A DNA stretch of 19,113 nucleotides from Methanospirillum hungatei. Lineage in GTDB: Archaea > Halobacteriota > Methanomicrobia > Methanomicrobiales > Methanospirillaceae. The stretch spans positions 1-19,113 of the forward strand of contig NZ_JAIWNS010000112.1 of the NCBI RefSeq assembly GCF_020216685.1. Direction: 5' to 3'. Below, in pieces: positions 1 to 6,959 of the stretch. Under the pieces are notes generated by a model. It made no database searches, had not been told where the DNA came from, and saw nothing but the letters and a program-made list of their open reading frames with translations. Position numbers and translations under genes: made by a program. Every line of letters starts with the position of its first letter. The first letter of the stretch is position 1.

Positions 1-250
1 TCACCGCACATCCATGACCGGAAATGTTCTGGATATCGGCCAGATTGATCAGATTCTCCCGTCACTTTTAGAGCAGGGGACAGCAACCCGGGACGGCGAT
101 GCAATCGTTCTCAATGCAGCAGATATTGGAATTGAGAAGGTTCTTGGTGGTGGTCAGGTCACCAGCAAGATGAATATAACTGCAGAGGCGTTCTCCCAGT
201 CTGCGATCCAGAAGATCGAGGCAAAGGGCGGTCACGCCCTGCTCTCCTGA
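1..250 (+). CDS. rpl15p: Large ribosomal subunit protein uL15 (archaeal L15), C-terminal part
   Basis: The reading frame is already open at the left edge (first full codon at base 2), so only about the last 80 codons are present and the methionine at base 14 is internal. uL15 is a structural protein of the large ribosomal subunit that binds 23S rRNA. The tail reads DIGQIDQILPSLLEQG, then IGIEKVLGGGQVTSKMNI, then AEAFSQSAIQKIEAKGG. This is the usual archaeal uL15 ending: a conserved KVLG-G-V block followed by an AFS--A--KIE--GG helix. It is followed 22 bases later by secY, the standard archaeal order at the distal end of the spc ribosomal operon. Identity rests on both the sequence pattern and this synteny. 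Confidence 0.9.
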   Translation, partial: HRTSMTGNVLDIGQIDQILPSLLEQGTATRDGDAIVLNAADIGIEKVLGGGQVTSKMNITAEAFSQSAIQKIEAKGGHALLS

Positions 251-272
251 TTTGATCCCTGGGAGGTTCTGA

Positions 273-1712
273 ATGGGTGAGATACTCGACCGGATGGAGC
301 CAATTCTGGCCAAAATGCCGGCAGTCAAAACGCCAGAAGGCCATGTTCATTTTAAGAACAAACTTGCCTGGACAGCAGCAATTTTAATTTTATATTTTGC
401 TCTCACGAATATTCCTGTTTTTGGGCTTTCTCCTGAATCACAGGATATGTTCCAGTACTTCCGTGCTCTGCTTGCCGGTTCAAGCGGTTCGATTGTCCAC
501 TTAGGAATCGGTCCTATTGTTACCGCTTCAATCGTTCTTCAGCTCCTCAAAGGTGCTGACCTTATTCATATTGACACTTCAGAAATCAGGGGCCAGATCC
601 AGTACATGGGTCTTCAGAAACTCATGATCTTCATCATGATCGTGGTAGAAGCCCTGCCGATGATCGTCGGAGGATTCTTAAAACCAGATCCAGCCATAGT
701 ATCTGCATTATTCGGAGGGAACAGCGGGGCTCTGTCGTTAATTATCTTTATTCAGATATGTATCGGCGGAGTCCTCATCTTCCTGATGGATGAAGTGGTT
801 ACCAAATGGGGTATCGGCTCTGGTGTCGGACTGTTCATCATAGCCGGTATCTCTGAAGCAATCATTAACGGGTTCATCAACTGGGCTCCTGTGAATGATA
901 TGTATCCGGTCGGATTCTTCCCCCGACTGTTTGCAGTCGTCCTTGACGGGGCGAATTTCATCCAGTATTTCGGAACCGATCTCATAGCATTCATCACCAC
1001 CATCGCAATCTTCATTCTGATTGTGTATGTGGAATCCACCAGGGTTGAGATCCCTCTCGCACATACCCAGGTACGAGGTGCCAGGGCCCGGTTCCCGGTC
1101 AAACTCATCTACGCCAGTGTGCTTCCGATGATTCTTGTCCGTGTTCTGCAGGCTAACGTCCAGATGATCGGATTATTCCTGAATAATGTGGGGATTACTA
1201 TATTCGGAACCTATGAAGGGCAGACTCCGACCGGTGGCCTGATGTGGTATCTTGCCCCGATCAATCACCCGTCTGACTGGATGTGGTGGATGCCGAATTA
1301 CATAGGTGGACATGCAGCCTGGGAGGTTCTTATCCGACTGGGTATTGATACCATTATTATGATCGTCGGAGGAGCCGTATTCGCTCTGTTCTGGGTGAAG
1401 ACTGCGGGTCTTGACTCCAAGGCAGTTGCCCGTCAGATCCAGCTCTCCGGAATGTCCATCCCCGGATACCGGAGAAACCCGGCCGTTCTTGAGAAAGTTC
1501 TTGACCGGTATATCCCCCGTGTCACGGTTATCGGTGGGGTTTTTATTGGAATAATGTCGGTAGTAGCCAACCTCTTTGGTGTGATTGGTGCTGTATCCGG
1601 TACCGGTCTGCTGCTTACCGTTTCAATTACCTATCGGCTGTACGAACAGATCGCCAGTGAACAGATCATGGAGATGTATCCGTTCATGCGAACATTCTTT
1701 GGTAAGGAATAA
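273..1712 (+). CDS. secY: Preprotein translocase subunit SecY (Sec61 alpha)
   Basis: Central channel subunit of the Sec translocon, which moves unfolded proteins across or into the cytoplasmic membrane. The 479 residues are highly hydrophobic, with about ten predicted membrane helices and the first at about residues 31-46. Recognisable SecY features are the plug/TM2 region (about 54-92), the GIGSGVGLFI signature (180-189), the cytoplasmic loop TRVEIPLAHTQVRGARARFP (256-275) with its ribosome-contacting arginines, the AVARQIQLSGMSIPG block before TM9 (384-398), and GTGLLL in TM10. The ATG at 273 is preceded five bases upstream by a strong Shine-Dalgarno run, GGGAGGT (261-267), which fixes the start. 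It lies 22 bases after uL15 and 13 before adkA, so co-transcription is likely. Its client load would include the secreted and membrane proteins encoded downstream. Confidence 0.97.
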   Translation: MGEILDRMEPILAKMPAVKTPEGHVHFKNKLAWTAAILILYFALTNIPVFGLSPESQDMFQYFRALLAGSSGSIVHLGIGPIVTASIVLQLLKGADLIHIDTSEIRGQIQYMGLQKLMIFIMIVVEALPMIVGGFLKPDPAIVSALFGGNSGALSLIIFIQICIGGVLIFLMDEVVTKWGIGSGVGLFIIAGISEAIINGFINWAPVNDMYPVGFFPRLFAVVLDGANFIQYFGTDLIAFITTIAIFILIVYVESTRVEIPLAHTQVRGARARFPVKLIYASVLPMILVRVLQANVQMIGLFLNNVGITIFGTYEGQTPTGGLMWYLAPINHPSDWMWWMPNYIGGHAAWEVLIRLGIDTIIMIVGGAVFALFWVKTAGLDSKAVARQIQLSGMSIPGYRRNPAVLEKVLDRYIPRVTVIGGVFIGIMSVVANLFGVIGAVSGTGLLLTVSITYRLYEQIASEQIMEMYPFMRTFFGKE

Positions 1713-1725
1713 AAGAGAATCCAGT

Positions 1726-2298
1726 ATGACCGGGAAGAAAGTCATCATTACCGGAGTGCCCGGGGTCGGCAAGACCTCGGTCATTACTGAGTCAATCAGA
1801 CGGCTTGAAGAAGAAGGAGTGCCATATCAGAGCATAAATTTTGGCACTTTTATGTTTGAAGTTGCGCAAAAGGAGAATATTGTCAAAGACCGTGATGAGA
1901 TGCGGAAACTTGATAAAAATTCCCAGAAAAGACTTCAGCAACTGGCTTCACAGGCGATCGCCCGGATCGATGGTAACATTATCATCGATACTCATGCATC
2001 AGTAAAAACTCCGGTAGGATTCCTTGCAGGTCTTCCTGAATGGGTTCTGAAAGAGTTAAAACCTGATTTAATCATCCTTGTTGAGACTGATTCTGATCAG
2101 ATCTTAAAGCGCAGATTATCTGATACATCACGAATCCGTGATATCGAAGGGTACCAGGATATTCAGGATCATCAGGATTTCAACCGTGCAGTAGCAGCAT
2201 CATATGCCATGCTGACCGGCTGCACCGTTCGATATATCAAGAACCCTGACTTCCTGCTTGAAAAGGCAGTAGAAGAGATGGTTCAGGTGCTCAGGTAA
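1726..2298 (+). CDS. adkA: Archaeal adenylate kinase AdkA
   Basis: Catalyses ATP + AMP = 2 ADP in the cytoplasm. The 190-residue protein opens with a P-loop, GVPGVGKTS (residues 10-18, lysine 16), and follows the archaeal AdkA pattern: SINFGTFMFEVA and RDEMRKLDKNSQKRLQ in the AMP-binding part, the strand NIIIDTHASVKTPVGFLAGLP, and RRLSDTSRIRD in the lid. It lacks the long zinc lid of bacterial Adk, consistent with the short archaeal family. The frame stays open upstream to base 1585 inside secY, but the ATG at 1726 gives the normal family N-terminus and avoids an implausible overlap. There are 13 bases after secY and 5 before the DUF106 gene. The gene order secY-adkA-DUF106-cmk is typical of euryarchaeota. 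Confidence 0.95.
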   Translation: MTGKKVIITGVPGVGKTSVITESIRRLEEEGVPYQSINFGTFMFEVAQKENIVKDRDEMRKLDKNSQKRLQQLASQAIARIDGNIIIDTHASVKTPVGFLAGLPEWVLKELKPDLIILVETDSDQILKRRLSDTSRIRDIEGYQDIQDHQDFNRAVAASYAMLTGCTVRYIKNPDFLLEKAVEEMVQVLR

Positions 2299-2303
2299 CC
2301 GTC

Positions 2304-2909
2304 ATGGCAGGATCGCAGTCAGCAACCATGAGTATGATGCCCCTGATTCTGGCTATGGGGCTTTTATTTATTGCCAGTATTGAGGCTGTCCGTGATGGAC
2401 TTGGAACCTCTCTCAATGTTGTCCTCGGCCCGCTTGTGGACACATTCCATATTCCTTTTTACATTGTGATCATCATTCTCTCCGCAATGACCGGTTTTTA
2501 CTCGTCAATCATCCAGAAGTATACCATCGATTATAAAAAGATGAAACAGACGCAGAACCGGATGAAGGAATTTCAAAAAGAATACCGGGAAGCAATGCTC
2601 TCAAAAGATGAGAAGCAGATAAAGAAACTCGAAGCCAAACGCTCCAGGATGATGCAGGAACAGATGGAGATGAGCCAGGCTCAGTTCAAGCCTATGGGGT
2701 ATATCATGGTTATCACCCTTCCGATTTTCTTCTGGCTCATATTCCGCCTTAATCATTTTGATGCGATGATAAACATGCCATTCTTTGGCCTTGTACATCT
2801 GACTGATCTCATCCTTGGCCCAGCCCCTGCATGGATCATATGGTATATGCTCTGTTCGATCACATTGTCACAGGTTATCAGAAAGGCACTTGATATCGGG
2901 GGCCTGTAA
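2304..2909 (+). CDS. DUF106 / EMC3-TMCO1 family membrane protein (YidC-like insertase)
   Basis: A 201-residue membrane protein of the DUF106 family, the archaeal relatives of YidC/Oxa1, eukaryotic EMC3 and TMCO1. Family knowledge points to a membrane insertase acting next to or with SecY. Visible features are a hydrophobic N-terminal helix (about 12-28), a second helix (about 50-70), a long, highly charged coiled coil (about 73-125, rich in K, E, Q and M) that would contact ribosomes in the cytoplasm, and hydrophobic segments at about 131-148 and 174-192. The methionine-rich, amphipathic pattern is typical of the family's hydrophilic groove. A weak AGGT (2293-2296) lies seven bases before the ATG. 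It overlaps cmk by one base (TAATG), so translational coupling is likely. The family call is firm; insertase activity is inferred from homologues. Confidence 0.88.
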   Translation: MAGSQSATMSMMPLILAMGLLFIASIEAVRDGLGTSLNVVLGPLVDTFHIPFYIVIIILSAMTGFYSSIIQKYTIDYKKMKQTQNRMKEFQKEYREAMLSKDEKQIKKLEAKRSRMMQEQMEMSQAQFKPMGYIMVITLPIFFWLIFRLNHFDAMINMPFFGLVHLTDLILGPAPAWIIWYMLCSITLSQVIRKALDIGGL

Positions 2910-3442
2910 TGCGCATTACGATCAGTGGTCTTCCTGGGAGCGGAACGACCTCACTCACCTATCATCTCGCAGAGATGCACCGGCTCGATGTCATCTCTGC
3001 AGGAGAAGTCTTCAGACAGATGGCACGGGAGCGTGGTCTGACCTTGGCTGAGTTTGGATCATTCTGCGAGGAGGATCCCTCGGTAGACAAACTGATCGAT
3101 GAGCGTCAACGGGAGATAGCCCTTTCAAATACTCATATTATTGCAGAAGGAAGGTTGTCAGGCTGGATGATTCAGGAGGCAGACCTGAAGATCTGGCTGA
3201 AAGCATCGCTTGAGTGCAGGGTCAGACGAATATTTGACCGGGATCAGTTTTCGGACCTCACAGCAGCCATGCAGGCAACAAAAGAGCGGGAGGCATGTGA
3301 AGCCCTCCGGTATCAGCAATATTATGATATTGATATCGGATCACTCAGTCCCTATCATCTGGTGCTGGATACTGAGATGTGGACCGTGGAACAACTGGGA
3401 ATTATTGTCTCTTCTGCGATCCAGACACTTTCAAAAAAGTGA
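2909..3442 (+). CDS. cmk: Archaeal cytidylate kinase
   Basis: Phosphorylates CMP and dCMP to the diphosphates using ATP in the cytoplasm. The 177 residues match the short archaeal/Firmicutes-like CMK type: P-loop GLPGSGTTS (7-15), then ISAGEVFRQMARERGLTLAEF (30-50), which forms the NMP-binding start, EEDPSVDKLIDERQ, the strand IIAEGRLSGWM, and RVRRIFDRDQ (lid region). The initiating ATG shares its A with the stop codon of the upstream gene, so cmk is the last gene of the run that begins at uL15. A six-T run 14 bases after the stop could end transcription. In many archaea ribosomal or tRNA-modification genes follow cmk, but here an opposing gene starts immediately, so the cluster is interrupted at this point. 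Confidence 0.93.
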   Translation: MRITISGLPGSGTTSLTYHLAEMHRLDVISAGEVFRQMARERGLTLAEFGSFCEEDPSVDKLIDERQREIALSNTHIIAEGRLSGWMIQEADLKIWLKASLECRVRRIFDRDQFSDLTAAMQATKEREACEALRYQQYYDIDIGSLSPYHLVLDTEMWTVEQLGIIVSSAIQTLSKK

Positions 3443-3455
3443 ATACGTCCCCTTC

Positions 3456-3461
3456 TTTTTT
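3456..3461 (+). terminator. Oligo-T tract after cmk (possible archaeal terminator)
   Basis: A run of six T within a pyrimidine-rich stretch lies 14 bases beyond the cmk stop codon, in the gap between convergent genes. Oligo-T tracts are the usual intrinsic termination signal in euryarchaea. On the opposite strand a six-base A run at 3433-3438, read as T on the minus strand, lies just beyond the stop of the convergent ligase gene and could terminate it in the same way. There is no clear hairpin. Confidence 0.45.
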
Positions 3462-4812
3462 ATCTTCTGTCAATAAGCCGTTTTGGTCTTCCCCGGATAT
3501 GATGAAGCTCAAGTCCTCCCGGGCCTGTGATATGGACGAGTATCTGGAATATACCGTCATCATAACTCCCGATAAGTTCTGGTTTGTGTTTCAGGATTGT
3601 CCCAGTGATCACATCGGTGATATCATGAATGCTGCATGCATCCTTGTCTTCAGCTTCAACCGATATCCGGAGCGTTATTTCATTCTCTTCTTCGCCATAC
3701 ACGAATGCTTCATACTCTCCGGTGAGTGATGGCAGGTTTTCAGGCTGGAAAACAGCACGCTCGATGTCTATCCGGTTAATCGGGACTTCAAAGATCTGGA
3801 TGGTCTCAGCTTCCCGCCAGGGATTCAGAATTCTCATGTGAGTTCGTCCGCATGGGCACCTGCTTCTGCTGATAACTTTTGTGGTATCATCTGTATCATA
3901 ATTGATGAGAAGCGACCCGCATCGCTCTCCGGGTTTCAAAAGTGTAGTCAGAACGATATGTCCCTCTTCACCATCCGGGAGAAAACGCTGGTGCCTGGGA
4001 TCATGGATATCCAGATGGACAATATCCTCCGGAACATGGAGGCCGGCAACAGCCTGGCACTCTCCGCACATGGTCCCTTCCGTGCTCCCGTAACTGTTGT
4101 AGACCTCACAGTCATAGAGTTCTTTGACATAATTTCTGGATTCATCGGCAAAACTCTCACCGCCGACGACAAGCCTTCGGATGCTGGAGTCTGCCGGGTC
4201 CATTCCCTCCGCTTTCATCCGTCGCGCCAGGCGTAAAAATTTAAAGACGCTTCCTACAATTCCTGTCGGCTGATAGGACTGGATGAGACGGATCGGGAAG
4301 GTGCACTTACCGGTGGGGATGATACTCATGCCAACTTCACGGGCTGCAAGGGTCATCGTATTTGCCCCAACATTCATCCCATAACTTGCACAGATGATCA
4401 TCCGGTCTTCTGCCGAAAAACCCTGCGAAACAAAGATCCGGGCATACTTTTCTGCGTACCGTTTCCAGTCATCCCACGAGAGGAAGAAACTCTTTGGGGT
4501 GCCACTCGTTCCGCTTGTCTCATGGATGGTATAGATGTCTTTCCAGTCAAGGCTTTTAAACATGAAATCGCTCGTGACCGGCGGTTGGTTCTCCCTGATC
4601 ACCTGTCCGCTTATTACCGGAAGTTCCAGCAGATCTTCATGACTTTTGATGTCATCAGGGCTGATATTGTGTTCCCGGTAGAATTTTTTATAAAAGGGAC
4701 TGTGTTCTGCAGCATAATGAACTGTATACTGTATCCGCTCATCGATGAGTGTCTCTAAATCAGGATAGTTCATCGTTTCTATATCTGGTCTAAGAAAATG
4801 AGATGGATGCAT
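3460..4812 (-). CDS. Coenzyme F390 synthetase / phenylacetate-CoA ligase family adenylate-forming enzyme
   Basis: A 450-residue member of the PaaK-like ANL superfamily, closest in pattern to coenzyme F390 synthetase (FtsA) of methanogens, which adenylylates or guanylylates oxidised coenzyme F420 when the cell meets oxygen or redox stress. Visible features are TVHYAAEHSPFYKK (30-43), the LPVISGQVIRENQPP block (64-78), the nucleotide loop TSGTSGTPKS (99-108), and the adenylation motif YGSTEG (241-246). Two cysteine pairs, C249/C252 (CGEC) and C319/C321 (CPCGRTH), could bind zinc as in PaaK relatives. The start at 4812 is chosen because the family has residues before the internal methionine 14. 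The gene is convergent with cmk and divergent from the first pseudokinase gene, sharing a 63-base intergenic region. Substrate identity (F420 versus an aryl acid) cannot be proven from sequence, but F390 is favoured. Confidence 0.8.
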   Translation of the reverse strand: MHPSHFLRPDIETMNYPDLETLIDERIQYTVHYAAEHSPFYKKFYREHNISPDDIKSHEDLLELPVISGQVIRENQPPVTSDFMFKSLDWKDIYTIHETSGTSGTPKSFFLSWDDWKRYAEKYARIFVSQGFSAEDRMIICASYGMNVGANTMTLAAREVGMSIIPTGKCTFPIRLIQSYQPTGIVGSVFKFLRLARRMKAEGMDPADSSIRRLVVGGESFADESRNYVKELYDCEVYNSYGSTEGTMCGECQAVAGLHVPEDIVHLDIHDPRHQRFLPDGEEGHIVLTTLLKPGERCGSLLINYDTDDTTKVISRSRCPCGRTHMRILNPWREAETIQIFEVPINRIDIERAVFQPENLPSLTGEYEAFVYGEEENEITLRISVEAEDKDACSIHDITDVITGTILKHKPELIGSYDDGIFQILVHITGPGGLELHHIRGRPKRLIDRR

Positions 4813-4837
4813 TTTTGAATCATAGGTCTAAGAATTG

Positions 4838-4846
4838 TTTATACAT
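4838..4846. promoter_or_regulatory. Symmetric TATA-like box shared by divergent genes
   Basis: The sequence gtttataca is AT-rich and readable as a TATA box on both strands (minus reading tgtataaac, preceded by ggggaaa, a plausible BRE). Its centre lies about 30 bases from each start codon (4812 minus, 4876 plus), so transcripts of both the F390 synthetase-like gene and the first pseudokinase gene would have few or no leader bases. Only a weak GGAG (4864-4867) precedes the plus-strand start. The position is seen in the sequence; promoter function is inferred. Confidence 0.5.
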
Positions 4847-4875
4847 TTCCCCGGACTATACACGGAGTCCTTGGT

Positions 4876-6921
4876 ATGATTGGAACAAACCAGAATTGGA
4901 TGAATATGAGTGTGGGCGGTCTCATCTTTCTTACTCTTCTGGTTTTCATAGCTCCAGGTGTGTATGCTGCGGATGATCTCTTTGGTACGGGCGGGACATC
5001 GGGCGTCGGTTATTATAAGGGAGATTATGTATCAGACACCATCCCCTCCTCACTTGAGGCTGGTTCATCATATCCGGTGGTCATCTCATTTCGGAATAAC
5101 GGGATGGTCTCATGGGAATGGGGGGTTGAAAAATTCGGTCTTCTCTACCAGGGATTACAGTCATCCATCACTGTCGAACCGGTCTTCTCTCCCATTCCAG
5201 CGGGGATGAAAGTAGCATCACAGGAAGAGATCTCCTTTCCCTTTGTTTTGACCCCTCCGGATAAACCCGGTGAATATGAGCTCAGTTTTTCAATGTCAAC
5301 AAGAAAGGGTGAGGATAAATATACACCTTTTCCGAATGGTTTTACCAAAAAGATCATTGTTATCCCAAAAGAGGGGGTTTCATCCGGGAATGTGGGTTCA
5401 ATTATTATTCAATCTACTCCAACGGGTGCCATGGTCAGTATGGGCAGTGAGGAGAAAGGAAAAACACCTCTTACGTTGCCTGATCTGAACCCTGCTCAGT
5501 ATGAGATTACCGTCTCCCATCCTGATTATGATCGAAAATGGGCGCAGGTACGGGTTGAACCTGGATCGGTCAGCAGAGTCACCGTTGATCTGACAACATC
5601 TGAAAAACCAGTGGTATCAACTGAGCAACTCCTGAAGTTTACCCCGCTTGGCTGGCTCCTTGATAATATATCTCTCATTATCATCAGTATCATCATCCTG
5701 TTTTTCGGATTTCAGGTCATCATGATGGATACAAAGAGGATTCCTGAGCATCATCCGGTACGACGGTATACAAGGCCCCTCATTCTGCTCGCTCCAACCG
5801 CAGATGGGAAGAGCAGATTCCATCGGGGATTAGGTAAGGATGGGAAAGGAGAAAGTACCGGTGGTGGTGCGGATGCATCAGGTGTTGCTGATGGTGATCG
5901 CAGACGTGAACAGGGAAAAACTGCTGGTTCAGAGTCAGGAACCCGAAAGAATGTCCGTGATCGGACAACCCGGCGTGAAGGGAAGAGTTCGGAGAGAAAG
6001 CCCATAGAGACTGAAGAAGACGAATCATTGCCTGATGTCGAGGACCCTGACCAGGAAGGACGGGAGATTGAGGGGATATATGGGTTCCCTCACGCTCTTC
6101 GGGACCGGTATGAACCACTGGGTGTTGCCGGGGATGATACCTATGCCCGTGTCTATAAGGTAAGGAAAAAGGAAAGTGGTGATGTCCGGGCACTCAAGGT
6201 CGGGCACTCAAAACAGCCGGGGAGCGAGATTCTTCAGAAAGAGTCAGCGGTCTGGAGATCCCTTCGTCATCCGAACATTGTGCATCTGTTCAAATCTGAA
6301 TTTCTGGATGATATGTCCTATCTTGAAAATGAGTACCTTGACGGGGTATCATACAAGGGGATGGTTCATACTTCACTGACCGGTCTTCCAAAACCTATCC
6401 GGGAACAGTATGCGGTATCCCTTGTCCGTGATATCGCGGAAGGGCTGAAATATGCCCATGATATTGGTGTCCGTCATTATCATCTCCAGTCCGGAGATAT
6501 TCTTCTGACCCCGAAACTTCGCGCAAAGGTCTCCGGGTTTGCCAGGGGAAGGAATGAACTCGGATTTTCTGTTAAGGATTCTGATGTCAGAGGTGCTACC
6601 GCGGCATTTATAACACCTGAGCAGAGGGATGAACAAAAGTATGGAAATCCCGGGCGAAGAACGGATATCTACCAGCTGGGGGTAATTTTTTATGAACTTC
6701 TGACCGGGTATCTCCCGTATAGTCCAGAAGCATTTCAAAAATCAGGGCATGAAGGGACGTTTGAGGATCATGCTGATGAACTGATTTTACCATCCGCTTT
6801 CAGGAAAAGTCTTGAGAAGTATGATCCTATCATTGTGCGGATGTTATCACGAAAAAAATCCGGTCGGTATTATCTGATGGATGAATTTATCAAAGATCTC
6901 GATAGCGTCAGAAAGGCCTAA
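4876..6921 (+). CDS. Transmembrane pseudokinase receptor 1 (Ig-like, PEGA, TM, kinase fold)
   Basis: A 681-residue single-pass membrane protein. A signal peptide covers about 1-31. An NBR1-like Ig domain spans about 45-165 (SDTIP, FRNNGMVSW). A clear PEGA domain lies at about 173-240 (GSIIIQSTPTGAMV, then GKTPLTLPDLNPAQYEI). A membrane helix at about 262-284 is followed by a low-complexity charged linker (285-400) and a kinase-like domain (about 405-678). The kinase fold keeps lysine 441 (RALKV), helix-C glutamate 456, TPEQ (580-583) and aspartate 597. The HRD triad, however, reads HYH (534-536), the metal-binding asparagine position is aspartate, and DFG reads GFA (554-556). Phosphotransfer is therefore unlikely, while ATP binding via K441/E456 remains possible. 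The ectodomain faces outside and the kinase fold inside. It lies divergent from the F390 synthetase-like gene and heads the array. The ligand is unknown. Confidence 0.85.
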   Translation: MIGTNQNWMNMSVGGLIFLTLLVFIAPGVYAADDLFGTGGTSGVGYYKGDYVSDTIPSSLEAGSSYPVVISFRNNGMVSWEWGVEKFGLLYQGLQSSITVEPVFSPIPAGMKVASQEEISFPFVLTPPDKPGEYELSFSMSTRKGEDKYTPFPNGFTKKIIVIPKEGVSSGNVGSIIIQSTPTGAMVSMGSEEKGKTPLTLPDLNPAQYEITVSHPDYDRKWAQVRVEPGSVSRVTVDLTTSEKPVVSTEQLLKFTPLGWLLDNISLIIISIIILFFGFQVIMMDTKRIPEHHPVRRYTRPLILLAPTADGKSRFHRGLGKDGKGESTGGGADASGVADGDRRREQGKTAGSESGTRKNVRDRTTRREGKSSERKPIETEEDESLPDVEDPDQEGREIEGIYGFPHALRDRYEPLGVAGDDTYARVYKVRKKESGDVRALKVGHSKQPGSEILQKESAVWRSLRHPNIVHLFKSEFLDDMSYLENEYLDGVSYKGMVHTSLTGLPKPIREQYAVSLVRDIAEGLKYAHDIGVRHYHLQSGDILLTPKLRAKVSGFARGRNELGFSVKDSDVRGATAAFITPEQRDEQKYGNPGRRTDIYQLGVIFYELLTGYLPYSPEAFQKSGHEGTFEDHADELILPSAFRKSLEKYDPIIVRMLSRKKSGRYYLMDEFIKDLDSVRKA

Positions 6922-6928
6922 ACCGGTA

Positions 6929-6937
6929 GTATAAATA
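6929..6937 (+). promoter_or_regulatory. TATA-like box upstream of second pseudokinase gene
   Basis: The sequence gtataaata is a near-ideal archaeal TATA box, lying in the 38-base gap between the first and second receptor genes. A transcription start about 25 bases downstream would fall at about 6958-6960, at the TTG or just before the ATG at 6975. The second gene could therefore be transcribed on its own as a leaderless message in addition to read-through from the first. Confidence 0.5.
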
Positions 6938-6959
6938 GGCTGTACGTATATCTGATTCT

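Noticed and set aside
738..1108. Two overlapping minus-strand open frames within secY
   Set aside because: They are antisense to a strongly conserved gene, match no known family pattern and have no start signals.
1585..1725. Upstream extension of the adenylate kinase frame inside secY
   Set aside because: It would overlap secY by over 120 bases and add a non-family N-terminus; the ATG at 1726 gives the normal archaeal length.
3838..4236. 132-codon plus-strand open frame
   Set aside because: It lies entirely antisense to the F390 synthetase-like gene, whose motifs are intact; composition shows it is a shadow frame.
5780..6193. 137-codon histidine- and proline-rich minus-strand frame
   Set aside because: It is the mirror of the low-complexity charged linker of receptor 1; its odd composition follows from that.
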